A DNA stretch of 64,000 nt from the NCBI RefSeq assembly GCF_001190945.1, contig NZ_CP011112.1:4650001-4714000 (forward strand), given 5' to 3'. Positions 33,157-41,722 of the stretch are shown here, piece after piece. A program made the translations under genes and the position numbers. The number at the start of each line of letters is the position of its first letter. Within the stretch, counting starts at the first letter, position 1. This DNA is from Luteipulveratus mongoliensis. GTDB lineage: Bacteria; Actinomycetota; Actinomycetes; Actinomycetales; Dermatophilaceae. The notes beneath the pieces are model-generated. The model worked only from the letters and a program-made list of their open reading frames with translations. It did not search any database and was not told the DNA's origin.

Positions 33157-33540
33157 TCACGCCTCGATGTCGTCGGCAACGGCGCGCAGCACCGCTGCCA
33201 CCTTGGCGGCTTGCGCCTTGTCGGGGTAGCGCCCCTTGTGCAGGGAGGATGACACGCCATCGAGCAGCTTGATGACGTCTTCGACAATCACGCTCATGTC
33301 GTCGGCGGGCTTGCGGTGCCGCTCAGAGAGCGATGGAGCCGGGTCGAGCACCTTGACGCTGAGCGCCTGGGCACCGCGACGGCCGTCGGCCACGCTGTAC
33401 TCCACACGGGTCCCGCCCTTGAGGGTCTCCACGCCGGCCGGGAGCGCGTTCACGTGCAGGAACACGTCCTGACCGTCATCGCCGGAAACGAAACCGAAAC
33501 CCTTGTCGGCATCGAAGAACTTCACCTTGCCGGATGGCAC
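33157..33540 (-). CDS. Cold-shock domain protein with C-terminal extension
   Basis: A 127-aa RNA-binding protein. SGKVKFFDADKGFGFVSGDDGQDVFLHVNAL holds the RNP1 (KGFGFV) and RNP2 (VFLHV) motifs of CspA-type domains. After residue 67 a helical extension (DMSVIVEDVIKLLDGVSSSL) follows, seen in long actinobacterial Csp proteins and absent from classic 67-aa CspA. Likely an RNA chaperone. The start is GTG with AGGTGG close upstream. First gene of the operon. Confidence 0.92.
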   Translation of the reverse strand: MPSGKVKFFDADKGFGFVSGDDGQDVFLHVNALPAGVETLKGGTRVEYSVADGRRGAQALSVKVLDPAPSLSERHRKPADDMSVIVEDVIKLLDGVSSSLHKGRYPDKAQAAKVAAVLRAVADDIEA

Positions 33541-33711
33541 TGTCCACCTACTTGATCGTTGTCGGGTGCTGCCCGGCCAGTCGCACCATGACTTCAACGA
33601 AGCAATTCGCGATCGTCAGCGGTGGCGGCAGCACGGCAGCCTCTCAAGGTTATCCGCTGGAGCGCTACCTCTGAAATCCATAACCGCAGGTAGGCGCCCC
33701 GGCGGCACGCC

Positions 33712-33717
33712 TAAGGT
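33712..33717 (+). promoter_or_regulatory. -10 hexamer TAAGGT, leaderless start of the metallophosphoesterase gene
   Basis: TAAGGT is followed by 6 nt and the GTG at 33724; no ribosome site is present. Confidence 0.6.
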
Positions 33718-33723
33718 CATCGG

Positions 33724-34536
33724 GTGCGTGAACGACAGGATCGGCCCTTGTACGCCGTCGGAGACATCCATGGCCACCGCGACGAGCTCGTGGCGGCCCT
33801 GCGCGAGACCGGTCTCGTCGACGACGCCGGCGACTGGACGGGTCAGGACGTCGACCTGTGGTTCATGGGTGACTTCGTGGACCGCGGCCCGGACGGGATC
33901 GGTGTGATCGACCTCGTGATGCGGCTTGCGGAGCAGGCGCGCGAGTCCGCCGGGACCGTGGACTCCGTACTGGGCAACCACGAGGTCCTGATGCTGGGCT
34001 ACCACCGCTTCGGCGACACCTCTGATGCCACCGGGCTGCACAGCTTCGGGCTGAGCTGGCTGCGCAACGGCGGCCAGGAGTCGGACCAGGCGGGCCTCAC
34101 CGACGAGCACATCGAGTGGCTGCGCACCCGGCCGGCCGTCACGCGGCAGGGCGAGCACCTGCTGATGCATGCCGACACCACCGGCTATCTCGACTGGGGC
34201 GCCACGATCGATGAGATCAACGCGACCGTGGCCGGCCAGCTGACGGGCGACGACCTCGATCAGTGGTTCACGGTCTGGCGCACCATGACCGCCCGCCACG
34301 CCTTCCGCGACAACCACGGCCAGGCCGAGGCCGAGCGGATGCTCGGGGTGCTCGGCGGCGAGCAGATCGTGCACGGCCACAGCATCATCGCCGAGTGGCT
34401 GGGCGTGGATCCCAAGGCCATCACCGGACCGATGCCGTACGCCGGCGACCGGGTTCTCGGGATCGACGGCGGCCTGTACGACGGCGGGCCCTGCCTCGTG
34501 GTCGAGCTCCCCTACGCCGATCCCGCCGCGAGCTAG
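33724..34536 (+). CDS. Metallophosphoesterase
   Basis: A 270-aa calcineurin-like phosphatase. The metal-site motifs are in order: YAVGDIHGHRDEL, WFMGDFVDRGPDG, SVLGNHEVLML, then LLMHADT and IVHGHS. This is the PPP/diadenosine-tetraphosphatase-like set, so protein or dinucleotide phosphatase activity is plausible; the natural substrate is unknown. Converges on the HAD gene with stops 12 bp apart inside a small GCGAGCTAGA repeat. Confidence 0.9.
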   Translation: MRERQDRPLYAVGDIHGHRDELVAALRETGLVDDAGDWTGQDVDLWFMGDFVDRGPDGIGVIDLVMRLAEQARESAGTVDSVLGNHEVLMLGYHRFGDTSDATGLHSFGLSWLRNGGQESDQAGLTDEHIEWLRTRPAVTRQGEHLLMHADTTGYLDWGATIDEINATVAGQLTGDDLDQWFTVWRTMTARHAFRDNHGQAEAERMLGVLGGEQIVHGHSIIAEWLGVDPKAITGPMPYAGDRVLGIDGGLYDGGPCLVVELPYADPAAS

Positions 34537-34547
34537 ATCAGCGCGAG

Positions 34548-35150
34548 CTAGACCAGGGCGAGCACGTCGGCCAGGCCGTCGACAACGTACGTCGCGCCGG
34601 CCTCGCGCAACGTCGCCGCGTCGTGCGGACCGGTCGTGACGCCGATGCCGGGGACCTGAGCGGTGCGCGCGGCGCGCATGTCGCCCGCGTGATCACCGAC
34701 GTACGCCGTCGCTCCGTGCTCCTGCAGGCCGCGCGCCTTCGCCTCGGCGAACAGGTCACCGACGACCTCGTCGGGTGACAGGCCGACGTGGTCGAGCACG
34801 GCGGTGATGGCGGTCTGGACCTTGGCGCTCACGACCACGACTCGGCCGCCACGCTCGTGGATGGCGGCGAGCAGGTCGTGCGAGCCCGGCATCGCGGTGG
34901 TCATGTCGACGGCGTCGATCAGGTAGGCGGCGCGGTAGTCCTGCGCTGCGGCCTCGACCTTCTCCTCCGGCAGGAAGAGCGCCAGGTTGTCGTAGAGCGG
35001 TGCGCCGATCAGGGGCCACAGCTCCTCGTCGGTGGCGCTGCCGCCGTGCTTGCCGAGTGCGTGGTGCATGCACGCGACGATGCCGGCGCGCGAGTCGACG
35101 AGCGTCATGTCCAGGTCGAAGCCGACGACCAGCTCCGCGGTGTCAGTCAT
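34548..35150 (-). CDS. HAD family hydrolase (phosphoglycolate-phosphatase-like)
   Basis: A 200-aa HAD phosphatase. Motif I is GFDLDMTLVDS (Met replaces the usual Gly of DxDGT), motif II VVVVSAK, and motif III/IV lie in LFAEAKARGL and AYVGDHAGDMRAARTAQ. The cap region resembles Gph/PpaX enzymes. The ATG at 35150 has AAGGA upstream and overlaps the upstream membrane-protein gene by 8 bp. Specific substrate unknown. Confidence 0.88.
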   Translation of the reverse strand: MTDTAELVVGFDLDMTLVDSRAGIVACMHHALGKHGGSATDEELWPLIGAPLYDNLALFLPEEKVEAAAQDYRAAYLIDAVDMTTAMPGSHDLLAAIHERGGRVVVVSAKVQTAITAVLDHVGLSPDEVVGDLFAEAKARGLQEHGATAYVGDHAGDMRAARTAQVPGIGVTTGPHDAATLREAGATYVVDGLADVLALV

Positions 35151-35823
35151 CGTGAGGTCCTTCTCGGTGCTCGATCGGCGGCTGCGTCGGCTGCTGGGGC
35201 GGGTAGTAGCCGGACGGCGGCGGGTAGCCGCCCGTGGCATAGCCCGGCTGCACGGGCGGCGGCTTGTTGGAGGTGTATTTCACGATGCCCCAGATGAAGA
35301 GCCCGAGTCCGGTCATACCGACCAGGAAGGGCAGCACGATGGCCAGCAGCAGCGTGCCGCCGACCTTGGTGGCGAGGTTCTTGACGAAGTCGCTGTCCAG
35401 GACGAGCACCTCGGACGTGCCGCAGGTGACGCGGTAAGCACCAGCGGGACCAGCGGTGAGCTCATAGCTCTCCTGCCAGCGCTGCCCGTCGTTGGAGACC
35501 GACTTGCCCGAGGACGTACGCAGATCGACCGGCTGGCCGTCCGGCCCGGTTGCGGTGCACTGGACCGGTGACGGCGTCTGATCGGAGCCGGCGGTCGCTC
35601 CGTCGCCGCCCGTCGTGATGCCGTCAAAGATGAACAGCTTGACCTGCTCGCCGGCGTCGAGCTGGACCGACTCCCCAGGCTTCAGCCGTTGGGCGTCGTC
35701 GATCGTGTCCACGGTCCGGCTGATCCCGAACCACAGCGCCCCCACGAAGATCGCGGGCGCGAGCAGGAAGAACAGCAGCGCCCCGACCACCATCCGCTTG
35801 ACGCCTTCGCGCTTTGTCGGCAT
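35143..35823 (-). CDS. Membrane protein of unknown function with Pro-rich C-terminus
   Basis: A 226-aa protein with an N-terminal membrane helix (VVGALLFFLLAPAIFVGALWFG), an external domain of about 110 residues with two Cys (VQCTATGPDG and RVTCGTSEVL) that could form a disulphide, a second helix (GTLLLAIVLPFLVGMTGLGLF) and a Pro/Tyr-rich cytoplasmic tail. GAGGGGGAGAC precedes the ATG. Overlaps the HAD gene by 8 bp; no specific function can be given. Confidence 0.75.
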   Translation of the reverse strand: MPTKREGVKRMVVGALLFFLLAPAIFVGALWFGISRTVDTIDDAQRLKPGESVQLDAGEQVKLFIFDGITTGGDGATAGSDQTPSPVQCTATGPDGQPVDLRTSSGKSVSNDGQRWQESYELTAGPAGAYRVTCGTSEVLVLDSDFVKNLATKVGGTLLLAIVLPFLVGMTGLGLFIWGIVKYTSNKPPPVQPGYATGGYPPPSGYYPPQQPTQPPIEHREGPHDD

Positions 35824-35835
35824 GTCTCCCCCTCG

Positions 35836-36450
35836 TCAGACTGCGGACTTGTCAGTGCTGCCCGGCCACGAGATGACCTGCCAGCGGTCGCGCGCCACGT
35901 CCACCTCGGCGGGCACGCAGTTGGGCAGGAAACGCTTGGCGGCCAGATCGTTGCGGACGTTGTCCGACAGGCGCGGGATCACCAGTGACATCACGCCGCC
36001 GTGGCTCACCACGAGGACGGTCTCACCGGGATGCGCATCGGCGATGTCGTCCAGTGCGTCCCTGACGCGGTCCACCACCTCGTGCCCGGTCTCCCCGCCA
36101 GGGATGCCGACGTCCAGGTCATCGGCCAGCCAGGCGTTGAAGACCCGCTGGGCCCGCGGATCGTTGTAGGGCACGCCGGCCAGGTCACCCACGGCGTACT
36201 CCTGCAGACCGGCGATGACCCGCTCGCCCACACCGAGGACCCCAGCCGCGACCTGTCCGGTCTGCACCGCGCGGTCCATGCGGCTGGTGTAAACCGCCGT
36301 CACGCCTCGGTCCCGCAGAGTCGTGGCGAGCTCGGCGGCCTGCGAACGTCCCTTGTCGGTCAGCCAGCCGCCGTCGTCGGACAAGACTCCGTGGACGGCG
36401 TACTCGGCATCGCCGTGGCGGGCGACGAGGAGCCTGGTGGGTGTACGCAC
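35836..36450 (-). CDS. Histidine phosphatase family protein
   Basis: A 204-aa phosphoglycerate-mutase-like phosphatase. LLVARHGDAEYAVHG carries the catalytic His of the RHG motif, YTSRMDRAVQTGQ the second Arg, and LVVSHGGVMSLVI the C-terminal His. Likely a phosphatase of small metabolites rather than true Pgm. The GTG at 36450 is 6 nt after TAGGGT (leaderless). Confidence 0.9.
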   Translation of the reverse strand: MRTPTRLLVARHGDAEYAVHGVLSDDGGWLTDKGRSQAAELATTLRDRGVTAVYTSRMDRAVQTGQVAAGVLGVGERVIAGLQEYAVGDLAGVPYNDPRAQRVFNAWLADDLDVGIPGGETGHEVVDRVRDALDDIADAHPGETVLVVSHGGVMSLVIPRLSDNVRNDLAAKRFLPNCVPAEVDVARDRWQVISWPGSTDKSAV

Positions 36451-36454
36451 GCAC

Positions 36455-37597
36455 TCACCCTATGAGGCGGTCCGGGCGCGTGGGCCGGGCCGCCGAGGAC
36501 GGCAGCGAGACCTCGAGTCCGAGACACCCAGCGAGGTCCTTGATCTCACGTCGTACGGCGGCTCCGAGAGCCTTCGAGAACGTCACGTCCTCGTGGATCG
36601 CGTTGACCCGCAGCACTCCCTTTGCATGGTCCGCGGTCGCGTCGACCTTGCCCACGAGGCGGTCGCCGTGCAGGACGGGGAGGGCGTAGTAGCCCCAGCG
36701 ACGCTTGGCCGCCGGCTTGAACATCTCCAGCTGGTAGTCGAACTCGAACAGGTCGACCATGCGCTTGCGGTCGTAGATGAGGCGGTCGAGCGGCGACAGC
36801 AGGGCCGTACGCCCGGCGAAGGGCTGGCCGAGCAGCGTCGGGTCGACGCGCCACGTGCCCCGGACGTCCTCGACCACCGCCTGCTCACCGACATCACCGA
36901 CGTCGAGCGGCTCCTCAGGGCAGTCCGGCCCGGTCGCGCGGGCGATGCCGAGTGAGCGCAGCCGCCGCTCGTTGCGAACCCGCAGCGCCTCGTCCGCCGG
37001 CACGACCGGGTCGTCGGCGTAGACCCGAGAAGCCAAGTCCCACAACCGATCTCGGCCACGGCGTCCGACCACTGCGACGTCGCCGCGCTGCATCAGGCAG
37101 TCGAGCATCCGGCCGACGTTGCGGTTGTTGTTCCAGCCCGTCGACTGCCACGGCACCTCACAGATGTCGGGCAGCTCGCGGGACGTGAGCGGCCCGTCCG
37201 TCTCGAGCCGGACCAGGATCTCTCGACGGCAGGCTTCGTTGGTCCGCACCCACTCACCGGCGTACGCCTCCCACGGCTGCAGGTCGTGGACGCCGGGCCA
37301 CTGCGCCATGTCGGCGCGGTAGAGCGCGAGGTCCTCACGGGGCCGCAGCATCGTGCGGAACTCGACCAGAGTCTGGTCACGCACCGCTCTCGCGAGCTGC
37401 TCCGGGTCGTACGCCGGACCGAGCCGGCTCCAGGCCACCAGGTCTGCACTCGGCGCGACCGCCTTGACCGCGTCGACCTGCAGCAAGGTCAGGTGACGCA
37501 CCACGTCCATCAGGTCAGTGGGTCGCTGCCGGTCCAGCAGCTGGGCACGCACAGCCAGTCGCCGAGCATCAGCGCGCGAGAGCTCGTGGACGGTCAC
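36455..37597 (-). CDS. Winged-helix protein of the YcaQ family (putative crosslink repair glycosylase)
   Basis: A 380-aa protein of the HTH_42/YcaQ family: LSRADARRLAVRAQLLDRQRP, RHLTLLQVDAVKAVAPSADLV, DICEVPWQSTGWNNNRNV and GYYALPVLHGDRLVGKVD are hallmark segments, the last with the Q/H-x-D-like active-site region. E. coli YcaQ and Streptomyces AlkZ excise interstrand crosslinks or toxin-modified bases; this homolog's activity is inferred only. The GTG start is 6 nt after TAGCCT (leaderless). Confidence 0.87.
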   Translation of the reverse strand: MTVHELSRADARRLAVRAQLLDRQRPTDLMDVVRHLTLLQVDAVKAVAPSADLVAWSRLGPAYDPEQLARAVRDQTLVEFRTMLRPREDLALYRADMAQWPGVHDLQPWEAYAGEWVRTNEACRREILVRLETDGPLTSRELPDICEVPWQSTGWNNNRNVGRMLDCLMQRGDVAVVGRRGRDRLWDLASRVYADDPVVPADEALRVRNERRLRSLGIARATGPDCPEEPLDVGDVGEQAVVEDVRGTWRVDPTLLGQPFAGRTALLSPLDRLIYDRKRMVDLFEFDYQLEMFKPAAKRRWGYYALPVLHGDRLVGKVDATADHAKGVLRVNAIHEDVTFSKALGAAVRREIKDLAGCLGLEVSLPSSAARPTRPDRLIG

Positions 37598-37629
37598 CCT
37601 TGGAGGCTAGGCGTGCGCACCGACGGCGA

Positions 37630-38565
37630 CTACCCCGCGGCGGACCGCGCGATCTGTCGGTGGACCTCGACGTGGGCCCGCACGGGCGCCATCAGCTCCT
37701 CCTCCGACATGGTGGAGATCCGCTCCAGCTGCTCACGCGCGTGATCGGTGCTCGGGGTGACGATCTGCACCCATGCACCGGCCGGCGCCGGCAGGGTCAT
37801 CCCGGTCATCTTGACCTCGACGTCGCCGACCGCCGGATGCCGCACGGTCCGGACGCGCAGCGGGGGCGCCGCCACGTCATTGCGCTCCCACATCCGCGCG
37901 AAGTCCGTGCTCGCGCCGCACATCCGCTCGATGTACGCCCGCCACTCCGGGTCATCGACGTATTTGCCGTACGCCGAACGCAGGTAGGCGACCATCCGCC
38001 CCACCTCGTCGGCGCGGGTGACGAACGGGTTGCAGCAGTCGGCCAGCGTGAAGATCTCCCACAGGAGATTGCGCGGCCGACCGTCAGAGGCGGTCTTGGT
38101 GCACCGCGGGAACAGCCGCTCGTAGGCCTCGTTGCAGGCCAGCAGGTCGTACTTCGCGCTGACCACGCTGGCCGGCAGCACTCCGAGGTGGTCCAGGATC
38201 GTCTGCAGCTCCTCGGGCAGCGTGCCGTCGACGGATGCGCTGGGGACGCTCGGCACGCCGGCCATCCGATAGAGGTGCGCCTTCTCGGTCTCATCGAGCG
38301 ACAGGGTCCGGGCCACGGCGTCCAGCACCTGCACGCTGACGTTGATCGGCCGTCCCTGCTCCATCCAGGTGTACCAAGTAATCCCGATCCCGGAGAGCTG
38401 GGCGACCTCCTCGCGACGCAAGCCCGGCGTACGACGCCGAGAGCCGGCCGGCAGGCCGACGGACTCCGGGGTGACCCGCGCCCGTCGCGACTTCAAGAAG
38501 GCGGCCAGCTCAGCGCGGCGTACCTCCTTGACGACGCGAATGCCGTCCAGCTCAGAGATCGTCAT
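37630..38565 (-). CDS. XRE family regulator with MmyB-like ligand-binding domain
   Basis: A 311-aa regulator. Residues 25-85 form an HTH (ELAAFLKSRRARVTPESVGLP then GLRREEVAQLSGIGITWYTWMEQGR), and the C-terminal 200 residues match the MmyB-like domain (LLACNEAYERLFP, NLLWEIFTL, HPAVGDVEVKM), which binds small ligands such as fatty acids. Divergent from a DHA2-type exporter, so it probably controls that gene. Confidence 0.9.
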   Translation of the reverse strand: MTISELDGIRVVKEVRRAELAAFLKSRRARVTPESVGLPAGSRRRTPGLRREEVAQLSGIGITWYTWMEQGRPINVSVQVLDAVARTLSLDETEKAHLYRMAGVPSVPSASVDGTLPEELQTILDHLGVLPASVVSAKYDLLACNEAYERLFPRCTKTASDGRPRNLLWEIFTLADCCNPFVTRADEVGRMVAYLRSAYGKYVDDPEWRAYIERMCGASTDFARMWERNDVAAPPLRVRTVRHPAVGDVEVKMTGMTLPAPAGAWVQIVTPSTDHAREQLERISTMSEEELMAPVRAHVEVHRQIARSAAG

Positions 38566-38583
38566 GCAACCATCCTGACTCAG

Positions 38584-38644
38584 GACACCGACAACAACCA
38601 GGTGCTGTCAGTACCCGTATAAGCGGGCTCCTGTTACCGGTGTC
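38584..38644. promoter_or_regulatory. Divergent control region between the XRE regulator and the MFS exporter
   Basis: GACACCG (38584) and CGGTGTC (38638) form an inverted pair 47 bp apart flanking CCCGTATAAGCGGG, which contains a -10-like TATAAG with small inverted arms. Likely holds both promoters and the regulator's site; the exact operator is uncertain. Confidence 0.4.
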
Positions 38645-38667
38645 AGAACGCGCGCACTCTCGTCGGC

Positions 38668-40131
38668 ATGACCCAGACGACCACTGCGCCCGCCCGATCG
38701 GCGCCGCCCAACCCAGCCTCCGCCGTACGACCTGGCCTGCTGCTCGCCGTCCTGCTGACCGCCCAGTTCATGGTCGGCCTGGACCTGGCCATCGTCAACG
38801 TCGCGATCCCCTCGATCCAGTCCGACCTCGGCGCCACCGGCTCGGGACTGCAGCTCGTCCTGTCCGGCTACGTCATCTCGTACGCCGTCTTGCTGGTCAC
38901 CGGCGCGCGGCTCGGCGACCGCGTCGGGCAACGGACCATGTTCACCACCGGCCTGATCGTGTTCACCGCGACCTCGCTGGCCTGCGGACTCGCGTGGTCG
39001 ACCAGCTCGCTCATCGCGTTCCGGTTCCTGCAGGGCGCCGGCGCGGCGGCCATGGTCCCGCAGGTGATGACCCTCATCCAGGTCACCTTCACCGGCGCGG
39101 CACGGGGCAAGGCGCTCGCGCGGTACGCCGCCGTCATCTCGGGCGGTGCCGTCGTCGGTCAGGTGCTCGGAGGGTTGATCGTCACGGCGGACATCCTCGA
39201 TACCGGATGGCGCGGCGTGTTCCTCGTCAACGTGCCAATCGGGTTGGCAGCGTTGATGATTGCGCCTCGAGTCATTCCCGGTGGCAGTGCTCGGCCCGGA
39301 CATCGCCTCGATGTGAAGGGACTCCTGCTGCTGTCCCCCGCGGTGCTGCTGATCGTGCTGCCGCTCGTCCTCGGGCATGACCAGGACTGGCCGGCGTGGA
39401 CGTGGGTCGCGCTGGCCGCCAGCGTCGTCGTGCTCGCCGGATTCGTCGTCGTAGAGCGGTCCGTCGCGGCGCCGCTGTTCCCCGGCCGGCTGATGAAGGC
39501 ACCCGGTCTGGTGCCGGCGGTCGCGTGCAACACGCTGGTCATGGCGACGTTCGCCGGGACACTGTTCTCCACGGCGATCCACATGCAGGGTGCGCTCGGC
39601 TACTCGGCGTTGCACACAGGGCTGTTGTTCGTGCCGATGGCGGTCGCCTTCGCAATCGCGAGCATGAACTGGGGCAAGATCCCCGTGCGCCATCACCCGG
39701 GGATGATCCGACTCGGGCTGCTCCTCGCCGCCGCGACCCTCATCGCCATGGGCCTGCTGCTGCGCGACGGGCGCGACTTCGGCCCGGTCGAGATCGCAGT
39801 GTTCACCCTCAACGGGTTCGGCTACGGCTTCGCGATGAGTCCGTTGATGACGACCGCGCTGAGCAAGGTGCCGCTGGCCGAGGCCGCGGATGCCAGCGGC
39901 TTCATGACGACCTCCGTCCAGCTGGGCAACGTGATCGGTGTCGCGACGTTCGGCACGCTCTTCCTGACACATCTGGAGGAGCACGTGGTGCACGCGTCGG
40001 CGCAGGCGTTCGGTCTCACCCAGATCGTGGAAGGCGTGGTGATCGCGCTCGCTGCAGCACTCGCGATCGTGGCCACCCGTCCCCGCGCCGTGCCAGCCGT
40101 CGCCCAGGTGCAGCCCGAACCCGCCACCTGA
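38668..40131 (+). CDS. MFS transporter, DHA2 drug efflux family
   Basis: A 487-aa permease with about 14 segments. LLTAQFMVGLDLAIVNVAIPSIQSDL carries the DHA2 motif D-x-x-I-V-N-V-A-I-P, and GARLGDRVGQRTMFTTG is motif A. Likely drug or metabolite export. Divergent from an XRE/MmyB regulator and followed by a 34-bp palindrome. It resembles the other DHA2 gene at 19365 but is clearly not a recent duplicate. Confidence 0.9.
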   Translation: MTQTTTAPARSAPPNPASAVRPGLLLAVLLTAQFMVGLDLAIVNVAIPSIQSDLGATGSGLQLVLSGYVISYAVLLVTGARLGDRVGQRTMFTTGLIVFTATSLACGLAWSTSSLIAFRFLQGAGAAAMVPQVMTLIQVTFTGAARGKALARYAAVISGGAVVGQVLGGLIVTADILDTGWRGVFLVNVPIGLAALMIAPRVIPGGSARPGHRLDVKGLLLLSPAVLLIVLPLVLGHDQDWPAWTWVALAASVVVLAGFVVVERSVAAPLFPGRLMKAPGLVPAVACNTLVMATFAGTLFSTAIHMQGALGYSALHTGLLFVPMAVAFAIASMNWGKIPVRHHPGMIRLGLLLAAATLIAMGLLLRDGRDFGPVEIAVFTLNGFGYGFAMSPLMTTALSKVPLAEAADASGFMTTSVQLGNVIGVATFGTLFLTHLEEHVVHASAQAFGLTQIVEGVVIALAAALAIVATRPRAVPAVAQVQPEPAT

Positions 40132-40139
40132 GCCGCCCG

Positions 40140-40173
40140 ACCTGCGTGTCCACCGATCGGTGGACACGCAGGT
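40140..40173. terminator. 34-bp perfect palindrome after the MFS gene
   Basis: 40140-40156 is the exact reverse complement of 40157-40173, centred on CCGATCGG, starting 8 bp after the MFS stop and ending 51 bp before the carotenoid-oxygenase gene. Position suggests a terminator; a loopless palindrome could also be an operator. Confidence 0.55.
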
Positions 40174-40224
40174 TCAGCCGATCGGGCGTCGCGGCGGACG
40201 ACCGGCAGACGCCAGTCTCGATGT

Positions 40225-41712
40225 ATGAGCACCGACACCCGCACGTTCGATCCGCAGACCGACCATCCGATGCTGCGCGGCAACTACGCGCCGGTGCCGG
40301 TAGAGACCACCGCTCTCGACCTCGACGTCACCGGCACCATCCCCGACTACCTCGACGGCCGCTACCTGCGCATCGGACCCAACCCGATCGGCGAGGCGGA
40401 TCACCAACGCTACGAATGGTTCTCGGGCGCCGGGATGGTGCACGGACTGCGCATCCGGGACGGCAAGGCCGACTGGTACCGCAACCGCTGGGTACGTTCC
40501 GTGGACGTCTCCCAGCGCCTCGGCGAGGAGTGGAAGGGCGGCCCGCACGGCGGAGGCTTCGACTTCGCGGCCAACACCAATGTCATCGGTCACGACGGCC
40601 GTACCCTCGCGATCACCGAGTCGGGACCGACGCCGTACGAGCTGGACGACGTGCTCGACACCGTCGGCCCGTCGGACTTCTGCGGGACGCTGCGCAACGG
40701 CTACAGCGCGCACCCGCACCGCGACCCGTTGACCGGAGAGCTGCACGCGGTGTCGTACAGCCCCCTGCACGGCAACCGGGTGACGTACACGGTGACGGGC
40801 ACTGACGGTCGCGTGCGGCGCAGCGTGGACATCCCCATGCAGGCGAACGTGATGATCCACGACTTCTCGCTGACCCAGGACTACGTCGTCATCTACGACC
40901 TGCCGGTCGTGCTCGACCTCGGCGCCGCACCGAGGTCGCGCCCGGCTCAGGTCGTCGCGTCGATGTTCACGCGATGGGCTCGCCAGCACCCGATGCCGGG
41001 GTTCCTGGAGAACCAGCTGATGCGTGGCTCACAGCGCTCTGCGACACCGGACCTCGGACTCCCTTACCGGTGGAATGACCGCCACCAGGCGCGGATCGGA
41101 ATCCTGCCTCGCGTGGGTGGATCGAACCATGTGCGCTGGTTCGACATCCCGGAGGCGTTCGTTTATCACACGCTCAACGCGTACGACGACGGCAACCAGA
41201 TCGTGCTCGAGCTGGTGCGCTATCCCAAGGCTTTCGAGGACGGCAGCGATCCGGTCTCCGGGCTGCCGACCCTGGAGCGCTGGACCATCGATCTCGTCAC
41301 CGGCTCGGTGCAGCAGGTCGTGCTGGACGACCGACCGCAGGAGTTCCCGCGCGTCGACGAGCGCCTCGTCAGCCGTCAGCACCGCTTCGGCTACAGCGTC
41401 AGCCACACCCTCGACGAGTACGGACTCGCGGTCCCTGATGCAGTGCTGAAGCACGACATCGCGAAGGGGTCTGTGGAGGCCGTGTCCTTCGGACCGGACA
41501 CCGAGCCGGGCGAGTTCGTCTTCCATCCGTCGTCTCCCGATGCCGCGGAGGACGACGGCGTGCTCATGGGATTCGTCTATCACCGCTCCACCGACCGCAG
41601 CGACCTCGCGCTCCTCGACGCGGCAACGCTGGAGACGATCGCGACCGTCCACGTGCCGGCACGCGTACCTCATGGCTTCCATGGCAACTGGGTACCGACC
41701 GAGGCGGGCTAG
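40225..41712 (+). CDS. Carotenoid oxygenase family protein
   Basis: A 495-aa RPE65/lignostilbene-dioxygenase-type enzyme. DGRYLRIGPNPIGEADHQRYEWFSGAGMVHG is the N-terminal signature. The four iron-binding His are expected in SAHPHRDP, MIHDFSL, VYHTLNAYDD and PHGFHGNW, all present. It would cleave a C=C double bond in a carotenoid, apocarotenoid or stilbene with O2. No carotenoid-synthesis genes are in the window, so an imported or aromatic substrate is possible. Its stop codon is part of the -10 of the next gene. Confidence 0.9.
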   Translation: MSTDTRTFDPQTDHPMLRGNYAPVPVETTALDLDVTGTIPDYLDGRYLRIGPNPIGEADHQRYEWFSGAGMVHGLRIRDGKADWYRNRWVRSVDVSQRLGEEWKGGPHGGGFDFAANTNVIGHDGRTLAITESGPTPYELDDVLDTVGPSDFCGTLRNGYSAHPHRDPLTGELHAVSYSPLHGNRVTYTVTGTDGRVRRSVDIPMQANVMIHDFSLTQDYVVIYDLPVVLDLGAAPRSRPAQVVASMFTRWARQHPMPGFLENQLMRGSQRSATPDLGLPYRWNDRHQARIGILPRVGGSNHVRWFDIPEAFVYHTLNAYDDGNQIVLELVRYPKAFEDGSDPVSGLPTLERWTIDLVTGSVQQVVLDDRPQEFPRVDERLVSRQHRFGYSVSHTLDEYGLAVPDAVLKHDIAKGSVEAVSFGPDTEPGEFVFHPSSPDAAEDDGVLMGFVYHRSTDRSDLALLDAATLETIATVHVPARVPHGFHGNWVPTEAG

Positions 41713-41715
41713 GGT
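41710..41715 (+). promoter_or_regulatory. -10 hexamer TAGGGT overlapping a stop codon
   Basis: The TAG stop of the oxygenase gene is the first half of TAGGGT, which lies 7 nt before the GTG of the sensor kinase. The kinase can thus have its own leaderless promoter despite a 10-bp gap between genes. Confidence 0.6.
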
Positions 41716-41722
41716 CGCTCAC

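Noticed and set aside
38643-40167. Long minus-strand frame (over 500 codons) across the MFS gene
   Set aside because: Antisense to a clear 14-helix transporter; composition is Gln/Asp/His-rich as in other shadow frames.
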